Positions 56,822 to 64,000 of a DNA stretch of 64,000 nucleotides are shown one piece after another. This stretch comes from Salipiger mangrovisoli (GTDB lineage Bacteria; Pseudomonadota; Alphaproteobacteria; Rhodobacterales; Rhodobacteraceae). Under the pieces are notes generated by a model. It searched no databases and was not told the DNA's origin. It saw only the letters and a list, made by a program, of their open reading frames with translations. Within the stretch, counting starts at the first letter, position 1; each line of letters begins with the position of its first letter. A program made the translations under genes and the position numbers. The DNA lies in NCBI RefSeq assembly GCF_015223355.1, contig NZ_JADFFK010000027.1, forward strand, positions 1 to 64,000, given 5' to 3'.

Positions 56822-56917
56822 AATGTATGTAGCGGGTGCGCGCTACCCTCAAGTGCGACTCCCATTAGAAAAAATCGTTATCTAATGGCGCGGCCGTGCA
56901 TCGGAAATGCCAGTAGT

Positions 56918-57045
56918 CAGCGCGCCCGCCAGCGCAAGCTGATCCGGCATCCGCAGCTTCGAGATCAGGTCATCGAGCGGATCAAGAACGGCCCCCTCCC
57001 GGCAGCATGCTGCGCATGCGCCGGCCGGTCGACGGGACACCTGAG
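56918..57045 (+). pseudogene. IS30-family transposase remnant
   Basis: Reads QRARQRKLIRHPQLRDQVIE then RIKNG, resembling the KLxxxPxLRDxVIxRLxxGWSPEQI region of IS30-type transposases. A shifted frame then gives GSMLRMRRPVDGTPES, resembling the following GRLRLxGTPxxxSHETIY part. No full gene or terminal repeats remain. It lies between the dif-like site and the convergent LysR gene. Confidence 0.55.
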
Positions 57046-57939
57046 TCATTCCCTGTGCAGCGCGGCGGCGAGCTGCATCGCAAAGCGGGCCGAGGCGACC
57101 GGCAGCGTCCGGCCGCGCAGTTGGCCCAGGATGAGGCTGCCGGGGGAGACATCCTTTTTCGAGATCGGCCGGAAGGCAAGACGCCCGTCCAGCGGCGCCT
57201 GAAGTCCGATTGGGATCTGGAAGCCGATGGCGCGCTCGTGCAGGACGTAGTGCCGGATGAGCTCGAAACTCTCGGTCTCGAGGATCGGGCTCAAGCTCCT
57301 GCCGAGCCGGCGCGCGGCGAATTCCAGGAGGTGCCGCACCCCGTATTTGGCGTCAGGCGCCACGCTCGGCGCGTCGAGGCATTCCCAGAGACGCAACTCC
57401 TTGCGTGCCGCCAAGGGGTCGTCGCTCCTTAGGATGGCATGAACCTGCTGCGGCACCAGTTCCAGCACTTCGAAATCGACGAGGTATACCGGCTCGAACA
57501 CCAGGGCAATGTCGGAGGCATAGCTTGCCAGTTCCTGCTCGGCCTGCGCCCGGTCGCGCACCTTGACGGTGAAGGTGACGCCCGGATGCTCCGCCCGGTA
57601 TTTGGCGATCTGCTCGGGCAGGAAATAGGGCAGCAGCGCCTGCGAGCAGGCGATCCGGACATGCCCGCGCCGCTCTCCCGAGAGATCGGCGACCTGGCTC
57701 TGTACCCGTGAAAAATCCGACTTGGACATGCGGTAGTGGTGCAGCACCATCTCGCCCGCCGGGTTCAGTCGCACGCCGCCGGGAATGCGCTCGAAGATGG
57801 GCGAGCCGAACTCCGCCTCGAAGCCGCGGATGCGCCGGTTCAGCGCCGAGGCCGTGAGGTTCATGTCCTCGGCCGCCTTGCGCATCGATCCCGATCTGGC
57901 GACGGCCTCAATCAGGGCAAAGGTCTGAAAATGCTTCAT
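57046..57939 (-). CDS. LysR-family transcriptional regulator
   Basis: 297 residues from MKHFQTFALIEAVARSGSMR at 57939, with an alternative start at 57951. The N-terminal HTH with SGSMRKAAEDMNLTASALNR near 15-34, then a LysR substrate domain from about 90 (HVRIACSQALLPYFLPEQIA). Divergent from the peptide-type ABC operon at 58065. The start codon region overlaps nested inverted repeats at 57942-57987, consistent with autoregulation. Confidence 0.9.
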   Translation of the reverse strand: MKHFQTFALIEAVARSGSMRKAAEDMNLTASALNRRIRGFEAEFGSPIFERIPGGVRLNPAGEMVLHHYRMSKSDFSRVQSQVADLSGERRGHVRIACSQALLPYFLPEQIAKYRAEHPGVTFTVKVRDRAQAEQELASYASDIALVFEPVYLVDFEVLELVPQQVHAILRSDDPLAARKELRLWECLDAPSVAPDAKYGVRHLLEFAARRLGRSLSPILETESFELIRHYVLHERAIGFQIPIGLQAPLDGRLAFRPISKKDVSPGSLILGQLRGRTLPVASARFAMQLAAALHRE

Positions 57940-57941
57940 TT

Positions 57942-57987
57942 TTTCACACATTTTATGCGGTGCAAAAAATGCACCGTACCTGTGAAA
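57942..57987. promoter_or_regulatory. Nested palindromes, putative LysR binding sites
   Basis: An inner perfect repeat GGTGCA-AAAAA-TGCACC (57959-57975) nests in an outer TTTCACA (57942-57948) / TGTGAAA (57981-57987) pair, immediately upstream of the LysR start and about 80 bases before the ABC operon. This fits a LysR recognition plus activation site. Confidence 0.6.
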
Positions 57988-58064
57988 TCATAGCACTTTG
58001 CGCAACACGGCAGATACACCAACCTAACCGGGACATTGGCATCTCAGCAGGAAGAGCCCCCGAA

Positions 58065-59666
58065 ATGAGCACAACACGTCGAAATTTCCTGAAGACTGGC
58101 GCCGCAATCACGGCCATGCCCTTCATTCACGCGCTGCCCGCCGCCGCCGGTGCGGGCGACACGCTGGTCGCGGTCACCGCGCAGACGATCAACTCGCTGG
58201 ACCTGCACCGCACCGGGACCAACCGCGCCAGCTACGCAGTTGCGATCAACTGCTACGACCGGCTGGTCACTTTCGGCACCAAGGAAGCGCCGGGCGGGGG
58301 CCTCAGCTACGATTACGCGACCCTCGAGCCCGAGCTGGCCGAAAGCTGGACGATCTCGGACGACGGTATGACCATCACCTTCACACTCAAGGAGGCATCC
58401 TTCCAGGACGGCAGCCCGGTGACCGCAGAGGACGTGAAGTGGTCGTTTGACCGCGCGGTGACGGTCGGCGGCTTCCCGACGGTGCAGATGAAAGCCGGCG
58501 GGCTGGAGCGCCCTGAGCAGTTCGAGGCGGTGGATGCGAAGACCTTTGTGGTCAAGCTCGACCGCCCGTCGAAACTGTCGCTGCCGGACCTTGCCGTGCC
58601 GGTGCCCTTCATCATCAACGCGACCCTAGCAAAGGCGAACGCCACGGCGGACGACCCCTGGGCGATGGAATACCTGCACAAGAACACCATCGGCTCGGGC
58701 GCCTACAAGGTGACCCGCTGGGACCCCGGCCAGCAGGTTGTCTACGAGCGGAACGAGGCCTGGGTCGGCGGTCCTGTACCCTCCTACGCCCGCGTCATCA
58801 TGCGCGAGGTGCCCTCGGCGGCGACCCAGCGCGCGCTGGTTGAACGCGGCGACGTGCAGGTGGCCTTCGACATCCCCGACAAGGATGCGGCAGAATTGGC
58901 CGAGAAGCTGACGGTCTATTCCACGCCCGTCGAGAACTGCATCCACGCGCTTTGCCTCAACACCAATTTCGAGCCCTTCCAGGACGCGAACGTGCGCAAG
59001 GCCATCGCTGCCATCGTGCCCTACGAGGCGATCTTCAAGGCCGCCGCCTATGGTCGCGGCGCGCCGCTCTGGGGCGGCTCGGCCGAGATCACCGACACCG
59101 CCTGGCCGCGCAAGTCGCCCTATGACACCGACCTCGCCACGGCACAGGAGTTCATGGCGGCCTCGGCCTACCCGGACGGCTTCGAGACCACGCTGTCGAT
59201 TTCCACCGACCTCGCCTCTTGGATGGAACCCGCCGCTTTGCTGATCCAGGAGGCGGTCGCCAAGATCGGCATCACTGTCCAGCTCGACAAGATTCCCGGC
59301 GCCAACTGGCGCACCGCTGCGCTGGTCGAGAAGCGGCTGCCGATGCATCTCGAGAATTTCGGCGGCTGGCTCAACACGCCCGACTACTACTTCTTCTGGG
59401 CCTACCAGAAAGATCACCTGTTCAACTCGTCGAACTACTTTAACGAGGAGGTCGAGCAGCTCACCAACGAGACGCTGCATATGGCGATGGACGACCCCGA
59501 GTATGCGCCGAAGATCAAGCGCATGTTCGAGATCGCCTTCGAGGACCTGCCGCGCATCCCGCTCTACCAGCCAGCGCTGAACGTCGCGGTGAACGGCGCC
59601 TCGGGCTACGAGTTCTGGTTCCACCGCCAGCTCGACATCCGCAGCCTTAGCCCCGCGAGCGCCTGA
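58065..59666 (+). CDS. Peptide-type ABC transporter substrate-binding protein (SBP_bac_5), Tat-exported
   Basis: 533 residues. The N-terminus MSTTRRNFLKTGAAITAMPF is a twin-arginine signal (RR at 5-6, then FLK), so the protein should be exported folded. SBP_bac_5 domain: SWTISDDGMTITFTLKE near 100, DGSPVTAEDVKWSFDRAV near 122, YQKDHLFNSSNYFNEEVEQL near 445. The ATG at 58065 is chosen; the frame runs open upstream through the LysR operators. Binds an oligopeptide or other amide-type solute for the DppBC permeases. Confidence 0.9.
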   Translation: MSTTRRNFLKTGAAITAMPFIHALPAAAGAGDTLVAVTAQTINSLDLHRTGTNRASYAVAINCYDRLVTFGTKEAPGGGLSYDYATLEPELAESWTISDDGMTITFTLKEASFQDGSPVTAEDVKWSFDRAVTVGGFPTVQMKAGGLERPEQFEAVDAKTFVVKLDRPSKLSLPDLAVPVPFIINATLAKANATADDPWAMEYLHKNTIGSGAYKVTRWDPGQQVVYERNEAWVGGPVPSYARVIMREVPSAATQRALVERGDVQVAFDIPDKDAAELAEKLTVYSTPVENCIHALCLNTNFEPFQDANVRKAIAAIVPYEAIFKAAAYGRGAPLWGGSAEITDTAWPRKSPYDTDLATAQEFMAASAYPDGFETTLSISTDLASWMEPAALLIQEAVAKIGITVQLDKIPGANWRTAALVEKRLPMHLENFGGWLNTPDYYFFWAYQKDHLFNSSNYFNEEVEQLTNETLHMAMDDPEYAPKIKRMFEIAFEDLPRIPLYQPALNVAVNGASGYEFWFHRQLDIRSLSPASA

Positions 59667-59669
59667 GCC

Positions 59670-60695
59670 ATGGGTGCGCGCGGCACGGCCATCGGACTTC
59701 GCATCGCCCAGGCCATCCCGGTGCTCTTCGGGGTGATCGTGATCTCCTTTCTGCTCACGCGCGCCCTGCCGGGCGACCCGGCGGCGCAGTTCGCCGGGGC
59801 CATGGCCACCGAGGAGTCGATCGAGCAGGTCCGCACCTCGCTCGGCCTCGACAAGCCGCTGGTGACGCAGTTCGGGCTCTATCTCGGGCAGCTCGCGCGC
59901 GGTGATCTCGGCCAGTCGGTCTCGACCGGCCAGCCGGTGATCGAGGAGCTAGCGAGCCGCCTGCCCGCCTCGCTGGAACTGACGCTCTTTGCGCTGATCC
60001 TCTCCTGCGCCGTCGCGATCCCGCTTGGCGTGCTGGCGGCGACCCGACCCGGCAGCTGGGTCGACCAGCTCTGCCGCCTGCTGGTCACCGCCGGGGTCAG
60101 CCTACCGACCTTCTTCACCGGCATCGTGCTGGTCTATGTCTTCTACTACCTGCTCGGCATCGCACCTTCGCCGCTCGGACGGCTCGACTTCATCTACCTC
60201 GACCCACCGCATGTCACCGGCTTCTTCCTGATAGACGCGGCCCTCGCCGGCGATTGGGAGACCTGGTTCGGCGCGCTCAAGCAGCTGATCCTGCCGGGGC
60301 TGACGCTGGCGCTCTTCACTCTCGCCCCGATCGCCCGGATGACCCGCGCGGCCATGCTCTCGGCGCTCTCGGCCGACTACGTGCGCACCGCCCGCGCGGC
60401 GGGGCTCGCGCCGCGCAAGGTGCTCTACGGCTACGCCTTCCGCAACGCGCTGCTGCCGGTGGTCACCACGCTCGGCATGGTCTTCTCCTTCGTGCTTGGT
60501 GCCAACGTGCTGGTCGAAAAGGTCTTTGCCTGGCCCGGCATCGGCTCCTACGCGGTCGAGGCACTGGTGGTCTCGGATTACGCCGCGGTGCAGGGCTTCG
60601 TGCTGTCGATGGCGCTGCTCTTCGTGCTGCTCAACCTCATCATCGATCTCGCCTATTCGGTGATCGATCCGCGCTTCGGGACTTCTGCCAAATGA
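59670..60695 (+). CDS. Peptide-type ABC transporter permease (DppB-like)
   Basis: 341 residues, six membrane segments. N-terminal VLFGVIVISFLLTRALPGDP near 16-35 and the EAA loop TARAAGLAPRKVLYGYAFRN near 240-260 that contacts the ATPase. Three bases after the binding-protein stop. The stop overlaps the DppC-like gene (ATGA). Confidence 0.92.
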   Translation: MGARGTAIGLRIAQAIPVLFGVIVISFLLTRALPGDPAAQFAGAMATEESIEQVRTSLGLDKPLVTQFGLYLGQLARGDLGQSVSTGQPVIEELASRLPASLELTLFALILSCAVAIPLGVLAATRPGSWVDQLCRLLVTAGVSLPTFFTGIVLVYVFYYLLGIAPSPLGRLDFIYLDPPHVTGFFLIDAALAGDWETWFGALKQLILPGLTLALFTLAPIARMTRAAMLSALSADYVRTARAAGLAPRKVLYGYAFRNALLPVVTTLGMVFSFVLGANVLVEKVFAWPGIGSYAVEALVVSDYAAVQGFVLSMALLFVLLNLIIDLAYSVIDPRFGTSAK

Positions 60696-61585
60696 CCGAC
60701 GTGACAGTGGAAAATGCAACGCCCGCCCGGGCCAAGAAAGGCTCCGGCACCCTGCGCCACATCCTCTGGGTGCTGCGCGAGAACCCGGTCACCGGCCTGT
60801 CGTTCGCGATGTTCGCCGGGCTGCTGATCTCGGCCCTCATCGGCCCCTCGATCGTGCCCTACGATCCGCTGGCCACCGACGCCAGCGCGACGCTCCAGCC
60901 CCCCTCGGCCGCACATTGGTTCGGCACCGACAACCTCGGGCGCGACGTGTTTAGCCGGGTCATCGTGGCGACGCGGCTCGACCTGGTGATCTCGGTCGCG
61001 GCGGTGGCGCTGAGCTTCGTCTTCGGCTCGGTCCTAGGGGCCATCGCCGGCTATCGCGGCGGCTGGATCGACACGGTGCTGAGCCGGGTGCTCGATACGA
61101 TCATGGCCTTCCCGCTCTTCGTGCTGGCGATGGGCATCGTCGCCGCGCTCGGCAACTCGGTGGCCAACATCATCTACGCGACGGCGATCATCAACATTCC
61201 CTTCTACGCGCGCCTGGTGCGGGCCGAAGTGAACATCCGCCGCGACGCTGGCTTCACCCAGGCCGCCAAGCTCGCCGGGAACTCCGACACGAGGGTTCTG
61301 GCGCTGCACATCTTCCCCAACGCCCTGCCGCCGATGATGGTGCAGGTCTCGCTCAACCTCGGCTGGGCGATCCTCAACGCCGCGGGCCTGTCGTTCATCG
61401 GTCTCGGGGTACGCCCGCCGACCCCGGAATGGGGGATCATGGTGGCCGAGGGGGCGAACTACATCGTCTCGGGCGAATGGTGGCTCGCGCTCTTCCCGGG
61501 CCTGTGGCTGATGCTCGCTGTCTTCACCTTCAACCTGATGGGCGACGGGCTGCGCGACATCGTCGACCCTCGCCGCCGAAGCTGA
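60692..61585 (+). CDS. Peptide-type ABC transporter permease (DppC-like)
   Basis: 297 residues. Start MTDVTVENATPARAKKG at 60692 (ATGA overlap with DppB); the apparent longer frame upstream is a shadow of dppB. Typical HWFGTDNLGRDVFSRVI near 70 and the EAA-type loop FTQAAKLAGNSDTRVLALHI near 190-210, then GLGVRPPTPEWGIMVAEG near 235. Forms the transmembrane pore with DppB. Confidence 0.92.
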   Translation: MTDVTVENATPARAKKGSGTLRHILWVLRENPVTGLSFAMFAGLLISALIGPSIVPYDPLATDASATLQPPSAAHWFGTDNLGRDVFSRVIVATRLDLVISVAAVALSFVFGSVLGAIAGYRGGWIDTVLSRVLDTIMAFPLFVLAMGIVAALGNSVANIIYATAIINIPFYARLVRAEVNIRRDAGFTQAAKLAGNSDTRVLALHIFPNALPPMMVQVSLNLGWAILNAAGLSFIGLGVRPPTPEWGIMVAEGANYIVSGEWWLALFPGLWLMLAVFTFNLMGDGLRDIVDPRRRS

Positions 61586-61609
61586 CCCGCGCCGCCGCCA
61601 TTCATCTTT

Positions 61610-61660
61610 CCCGAAATACTCCGGGGGTGCTGGGGCGGTGCCTCCGCGACCAGCCCCAGC
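61610..61660 (+). other. Intercistronic element: CCCGAAATACTCC motif plus stem-loop
   Basis: The gap between dppC and the fused ATPase gene holds CCCGAAATACTCC (61610-61622), a word I recall as recurrent in Rhodobacteraceae intergenic regions, followed by an 8-bp stem GCTGGGGC (61629-61636) / GCCCCAGC (61653-61660). No T-tract. Possibly an mRNA processing or stability element. Confidence 0.45.
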
Positions 61661-61675
61661 AACAAGGACCCGCAC

Positions 61676-63307
61676 ATGCTCAGCATCAAGGACCTCCAGG
61701 TCGCTTTCCGCACCCGCAAGGGCGAGGTGAGCGCCGTCCGGGGCATCAGCTTCGAGCTCGCCAGAGGCGAAAGGCTCGGCATCGTCGGCGAGAGCGGCTC
61801 GGGCAAATCCGTGACCTCCTACGCGCTGATGCGCATCCTCGACGCCAACGGAAGGATCAAGGCCGGCGATGCGGTCTATTCCGGGATCGATCTGCGCAAG
61901 GCCGCCGAACGCGACATGCGCGACCTGCGGGGGCGCGAGATTTCGATGATATTCCAGAACCCACGCGCCGCGCTCAACCCGATCCGCAAGGTCGGCCACC
62001 AGATCGAGGACGTGCTGCGCCAGCACGCCCGCGCCACCCGGCAGGACGCAAGGCAAAAGGCCATCGCCGCGCTCGAGGCGGTGAAGATTCGCGATGCCGA
62101 GGCGCGCTACGACGCCTATCCCTTCGAGCTCTCTGGCGGCATGTGCCAACGCGTGGTCTGCGCCATTGCGCTCGCCTGTGATCCCAAGCTGATGATCATG
62201 GACGAGCCGACCACCGGGCTCGACATCACCACGCAGAAGGCGGTGATGGACCTGGTGGATGAACTGGTGACCGCGCGCGGCATGTCGTCGATCCTGATCA
62301 CCCATGACCTCGGGCTGGCCTCGGAATACTGCGACCGGATCGTGGTGATGAAGGACGGGCAGATCGTCGAGGAAGGCGCTCCGCAACTTCTGCTGAGCGC
62401 GCCGCAGCACCCCTACACCCGCAAGCTGGTCGATGCGACGCCCCGACGCGGCGTGACCATCCGCGAGCTGCTGCCGCAGGAAGAACGCCGCCCGCTCGCC
62501 CCGCATGTGGTCGCCGAGACGCCGCTTCTGGAAGTGCGCAACCTGACCAAGACCTACCAGGGCAAATCCGGCCCCGTGCATGCGGTCAGGGACATCTCCT
62601 TCACCATCCGCGAGGGCCAGTCGGTCGGGCTCGTCGGCGAGTCCGGCTGTGGAAAGTCCACGACGTCCGCGATGCTGGTCCGGCTGCTCGATCCCACCTC
62701 GGGCCAGCTGCTTTACCGCGGCGAAGACCTGGCGCAGATGCCCGCCGCGGATTTCGCCCGGAACCCTCTGCGCGGCAAGATCCAGATGGTCTTTCAGGAC
62801 GCCACCGACAGCCTCAACCCGCGCCACACCTCGCGCCAGTCGATCGCCGAGCCGCTGAAGCGGATGACCGACCTGCGCGGCGCGGCGCTGGCGGCGCGGG
62901 TCGAGGAACTTGCCAGCGTCACCGGCCTGCCCGAGCACCTGCTCGACCGGTTCCCGCACCAGCTCTCGGGCGGCCAGAAGGCGCGCGTCGGCATCGCCCG
63001 CGCCATTGCCACCGAGCCCGACTTCCTGATCCTCGACGAGCCCACCGCGGCGCTCGACGTGTCCATCCAGGCGGTGGCGCTGAACCTTCTCGCCGACCTT
63101 CGCGCCCGGCTCGGCATGAGCTACCTCTTCGTGTCGCATGACCTCAACGTGGTGCGCATGCTCTGCGACCATGTGATCGTGATGAAGGGCGGCGAGATCG
63201 TCGATGCCGGCCCGGTCGAGCAGGTCATGGACAGCCCGTCCCACCCCTACACCCGCGAGCTGCTCGAAGCCGCACCGCAGGTCCCGATCCCGACCGCGGC
63301 GGCCTGA
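61676..63307 (+). CDS. Fused peptide-type ABC transporter ATPase (DppD-DppF)
   Basis: 543 residues with two complete ABC domains in one chain. Domain 1: Walker A GESGSGKSV near 39, signature LSGGMCQRV near 152, Walker B MIMDEPTTGLD near 178. Domain 2: Walker A GESGCGKST near 321, signature LSGGQKARV near 428, Walker B LILDEPTAALD near 449. Each ends with the peptide-transporter tail HPYTRKL / HPYTREL. Energises import through DppBC. Confidence 0.93.
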   Translation: MLSIKDLQVAFRTRKGEVSAVRGISFELARGERLGIVGESGSGKSVTSYALMRILDANGRIKAGDAVYSGIDLRKAAERDMRDLRGREISMIFQNPRAALNPIRKVGHQIEDVLRQHARATRQDARQKAIAALEAVKIRDAEARYDAYPFELSGGMCQRVVCAIALACDPKLMIMDEPTTGLDITTQKAVMDLVDELVTARGMSSILITHDLGLASEYCDRIVVMKDGQIVEEGAPQLLLSAPQHPYTRKLVDATPRRGVTIRELLPQEERRPLAPHVVAETPLLEVRNLTKTYQGKSGPVHAVRDISFTIREGQSVGLVGESGCGKSTTSAMLVRLLDPTSGQLLYRGEDLAQMPAADFARNPLRGKIQMVFQDATDSLNPRHTSRQSIAEPLKRMTDLRGAALAARVEELASVTGLPEHLLDRFPHQLSGGQKARVGIARAIATEPDFLILDEPTAALDVSIQAVALNLLADLRARLGMSYLFVSHDLNVVRMLCDHVIVMKGGEIVDAGPVEQVMDSPSHPYTRELLEAAPQVPIPTAAA

Positions 63308-63353
63308 GCCGCGCGGTCGCCCCCGTCCCATCCCCGAGGCCGAAGGACCCAAG

Positions 63354-64000
63354 ATGACAGAAGATCTCCCTTTCACCCTGCCAGCCCTGCGCGCCGCCTA
63401 TGACGCCGGGCAGCGCCCTGAGGACGTGATCGCGTTGGCCTATGCCCGTCTCGATGCGATCGGCGATCCCGGGATCCTGATCCATGACGCCCGCGAGGCC
63501 GCGCTGGCGGCGGCCCGGGTGCTTGGACCGCGCGAGGGCAAGCCGCTCTGGGGCATCCCCTTCGTCGCCAAGGACAATATTGACGTGGCGGGCATGCCGA
63601 CCACCGCCGCCTGCCCCGACTTTTCCTACGTCGCCGAGCGCGATGCCTTCGTGGTCGAGCGGCTCCTTTCGGCTGGGGCGATCTGCCTCGGCAAGGCCAA
63701 TCTCGACCAGTTCGCCACCGGCCTCGTCGGGGTCCGCACCCCCTATCCCGTGCCGCGCAACGCGCTCGACCCCGAGATCGTGCCGGGCGGCTCCTCTTCC
63801 GGCTCGGCGGTCGCGGTCGCGCAGGGCTTCGCGTGTTTCTCTCTGGGCACCGACACGGCGGGCTCCGGCCGCGTCCCGGCGGCGCTCAACGGCATCGTCG
63901 GACTCAAACCGACTCTGGGCGCGCTTTCATCGAGCGGGATGATCCCCGCCTGCCGCACGCTCGACACGATCTCGATCTTCGCGCTCACCGTCAGCGACGC
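63354..64000 (+). CDS. atzF: Allophanate hydrolase-like amidase, N-terminal part (cut by window end)
   Basis: 215 residues visible, frame open to the window edge. Amidase-signature catalytic triad K73 (FVAKDNIDVAG), S147 (VPGGSSSGSA) and S171 (GTDTAGSGRVPAA), spaced as in the family. Segments LDQFATGLVGVRTPYPVPRN and GMIPACRTLDTISIFAL are typical of allophanate hydrolase (AtzF), which turns allophanate into 2 CO2 and 2 NH3. A related amidase is possible because the C-terminus is not visible. Co-oriented with the ABC importer, 46 bases downstream, so probably in the same operon. Confidence 0.82.
   Translation, partial: MTEDLPFTLPALRAAYDAGQRPEDVIALAYARLDAIGDPGILIHDAREAALAAARVLGPREGKPLWGIPFVAKDNIDVAGMPTTAACPDFSYVAERDAFVVERLLSAGAICLGKANLDQFATGLVGVRTPYPVPRNALDPEIVPGGSSSGSAVAVAQGFACFSLGTDTAGSGRVPAALNGIVGLKPTLGALSSSGMIPACRTLDTISIFALTVSD

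Noticed and set aside
61034-63376. 780-codon open frame on the minus strand
   Set aside because: Antisense to dppC and the fused ATPase gene, both of which have clear motifs. A shadow of GC-rich codon use.

Overview
The window looks like a catabolic accessory region of a high-GC alphaproteobacterium, most likely Rhodobacteraceae (Roseobacter/Salipiger group). This is inferred from the GC-rich codon use, the abundance of tripartite tricarboxylate transporters (TTT), the sugar-acid genes ending at alpha-ketoglutarate semialdehyde, and several GntR/FCD regulators. No rRNA, tRNA, CRISPR array, replication gene or intact transposase was found. It could belong to a chromosome, chromid or megaplasmid.

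Positions 1-21000 form a sugar-acid island. It carries three alpha-ketoglutarate semialdehyde dehydrogenases (one cut by the window edge), two KdgD-type 5-dehydro-4-deoxyglucarate dehydratases, a likely 2-keto-3-deoxypentonate dehydratase, two near-identical IlvD/Edd-family dehydratases in inverted orientation, two D-2-hydroxyacid dehydrogenases, a ThDP enzyme and an RraA/HMG-aldolase-like protein. The expected flow is hexarate or pentonate to a 2-keto-3-deoxy acid, then alpha-ketoglutarate semialdehyde, then 2-oxoglutarate. A first TTT operon (tctCBA), a NIPSNAP protein, a DHDPS-family protein and a GntR regulator are embedded in it.

Positions 21000-38824 hold three more complete TTT operons, each with its own regulator: LacI (24129), GntR/FCD (30401, divergent from a ThDP enzyme-tctCBA operon) and GntR/HutC (34843, divergent from a gamma-glutamyltransferase-like protein that carries a C-terminal GAF-like domain). 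Positions 38935-42026 hold a MarR regulator, a multi-spanning transporter and an M20 carbamoylase/amidohydrolase.

Positions 42851-56628 are one long module: a GntR/FCD repressor, then divergently a branched-chain-type ABC importer (livKHMGF), a VOC protein, two SDRs, a fused E1 alpha-beta 2-oxoacid dehydrogenase, E2, an AroE-like dehydrogenase and a GabD-type aldehyde dehydrogenase. The expected E3 gene (lpdA) survives only as a decayed 5-prime fragment. A collapsed second copy of the whole module (GntR 3-prime end fused to gabD 3-prime end plus lpdA fragment) lies just upstream at 42221-42640, which is the scar of an ancient tandem duplication. A dif-like 28-bp site and an IS30-type transposase remnant lie at the downstream end.

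Positions 57046-64000 hold a LysR regulator diverging from a peptide-type ABC importer (Tat-exported binding protein, two permeases, fused double ATPase) and an allophanate hydrolase-like amidase cut by the window end, which suggests uptake and hydrolysis of an amide or urea-type nitrogen compound.

Strong stem-loops follow tctC in three of the four TTT operons, and perfect palindromes that look like operators sit in most divergent promoter regions.
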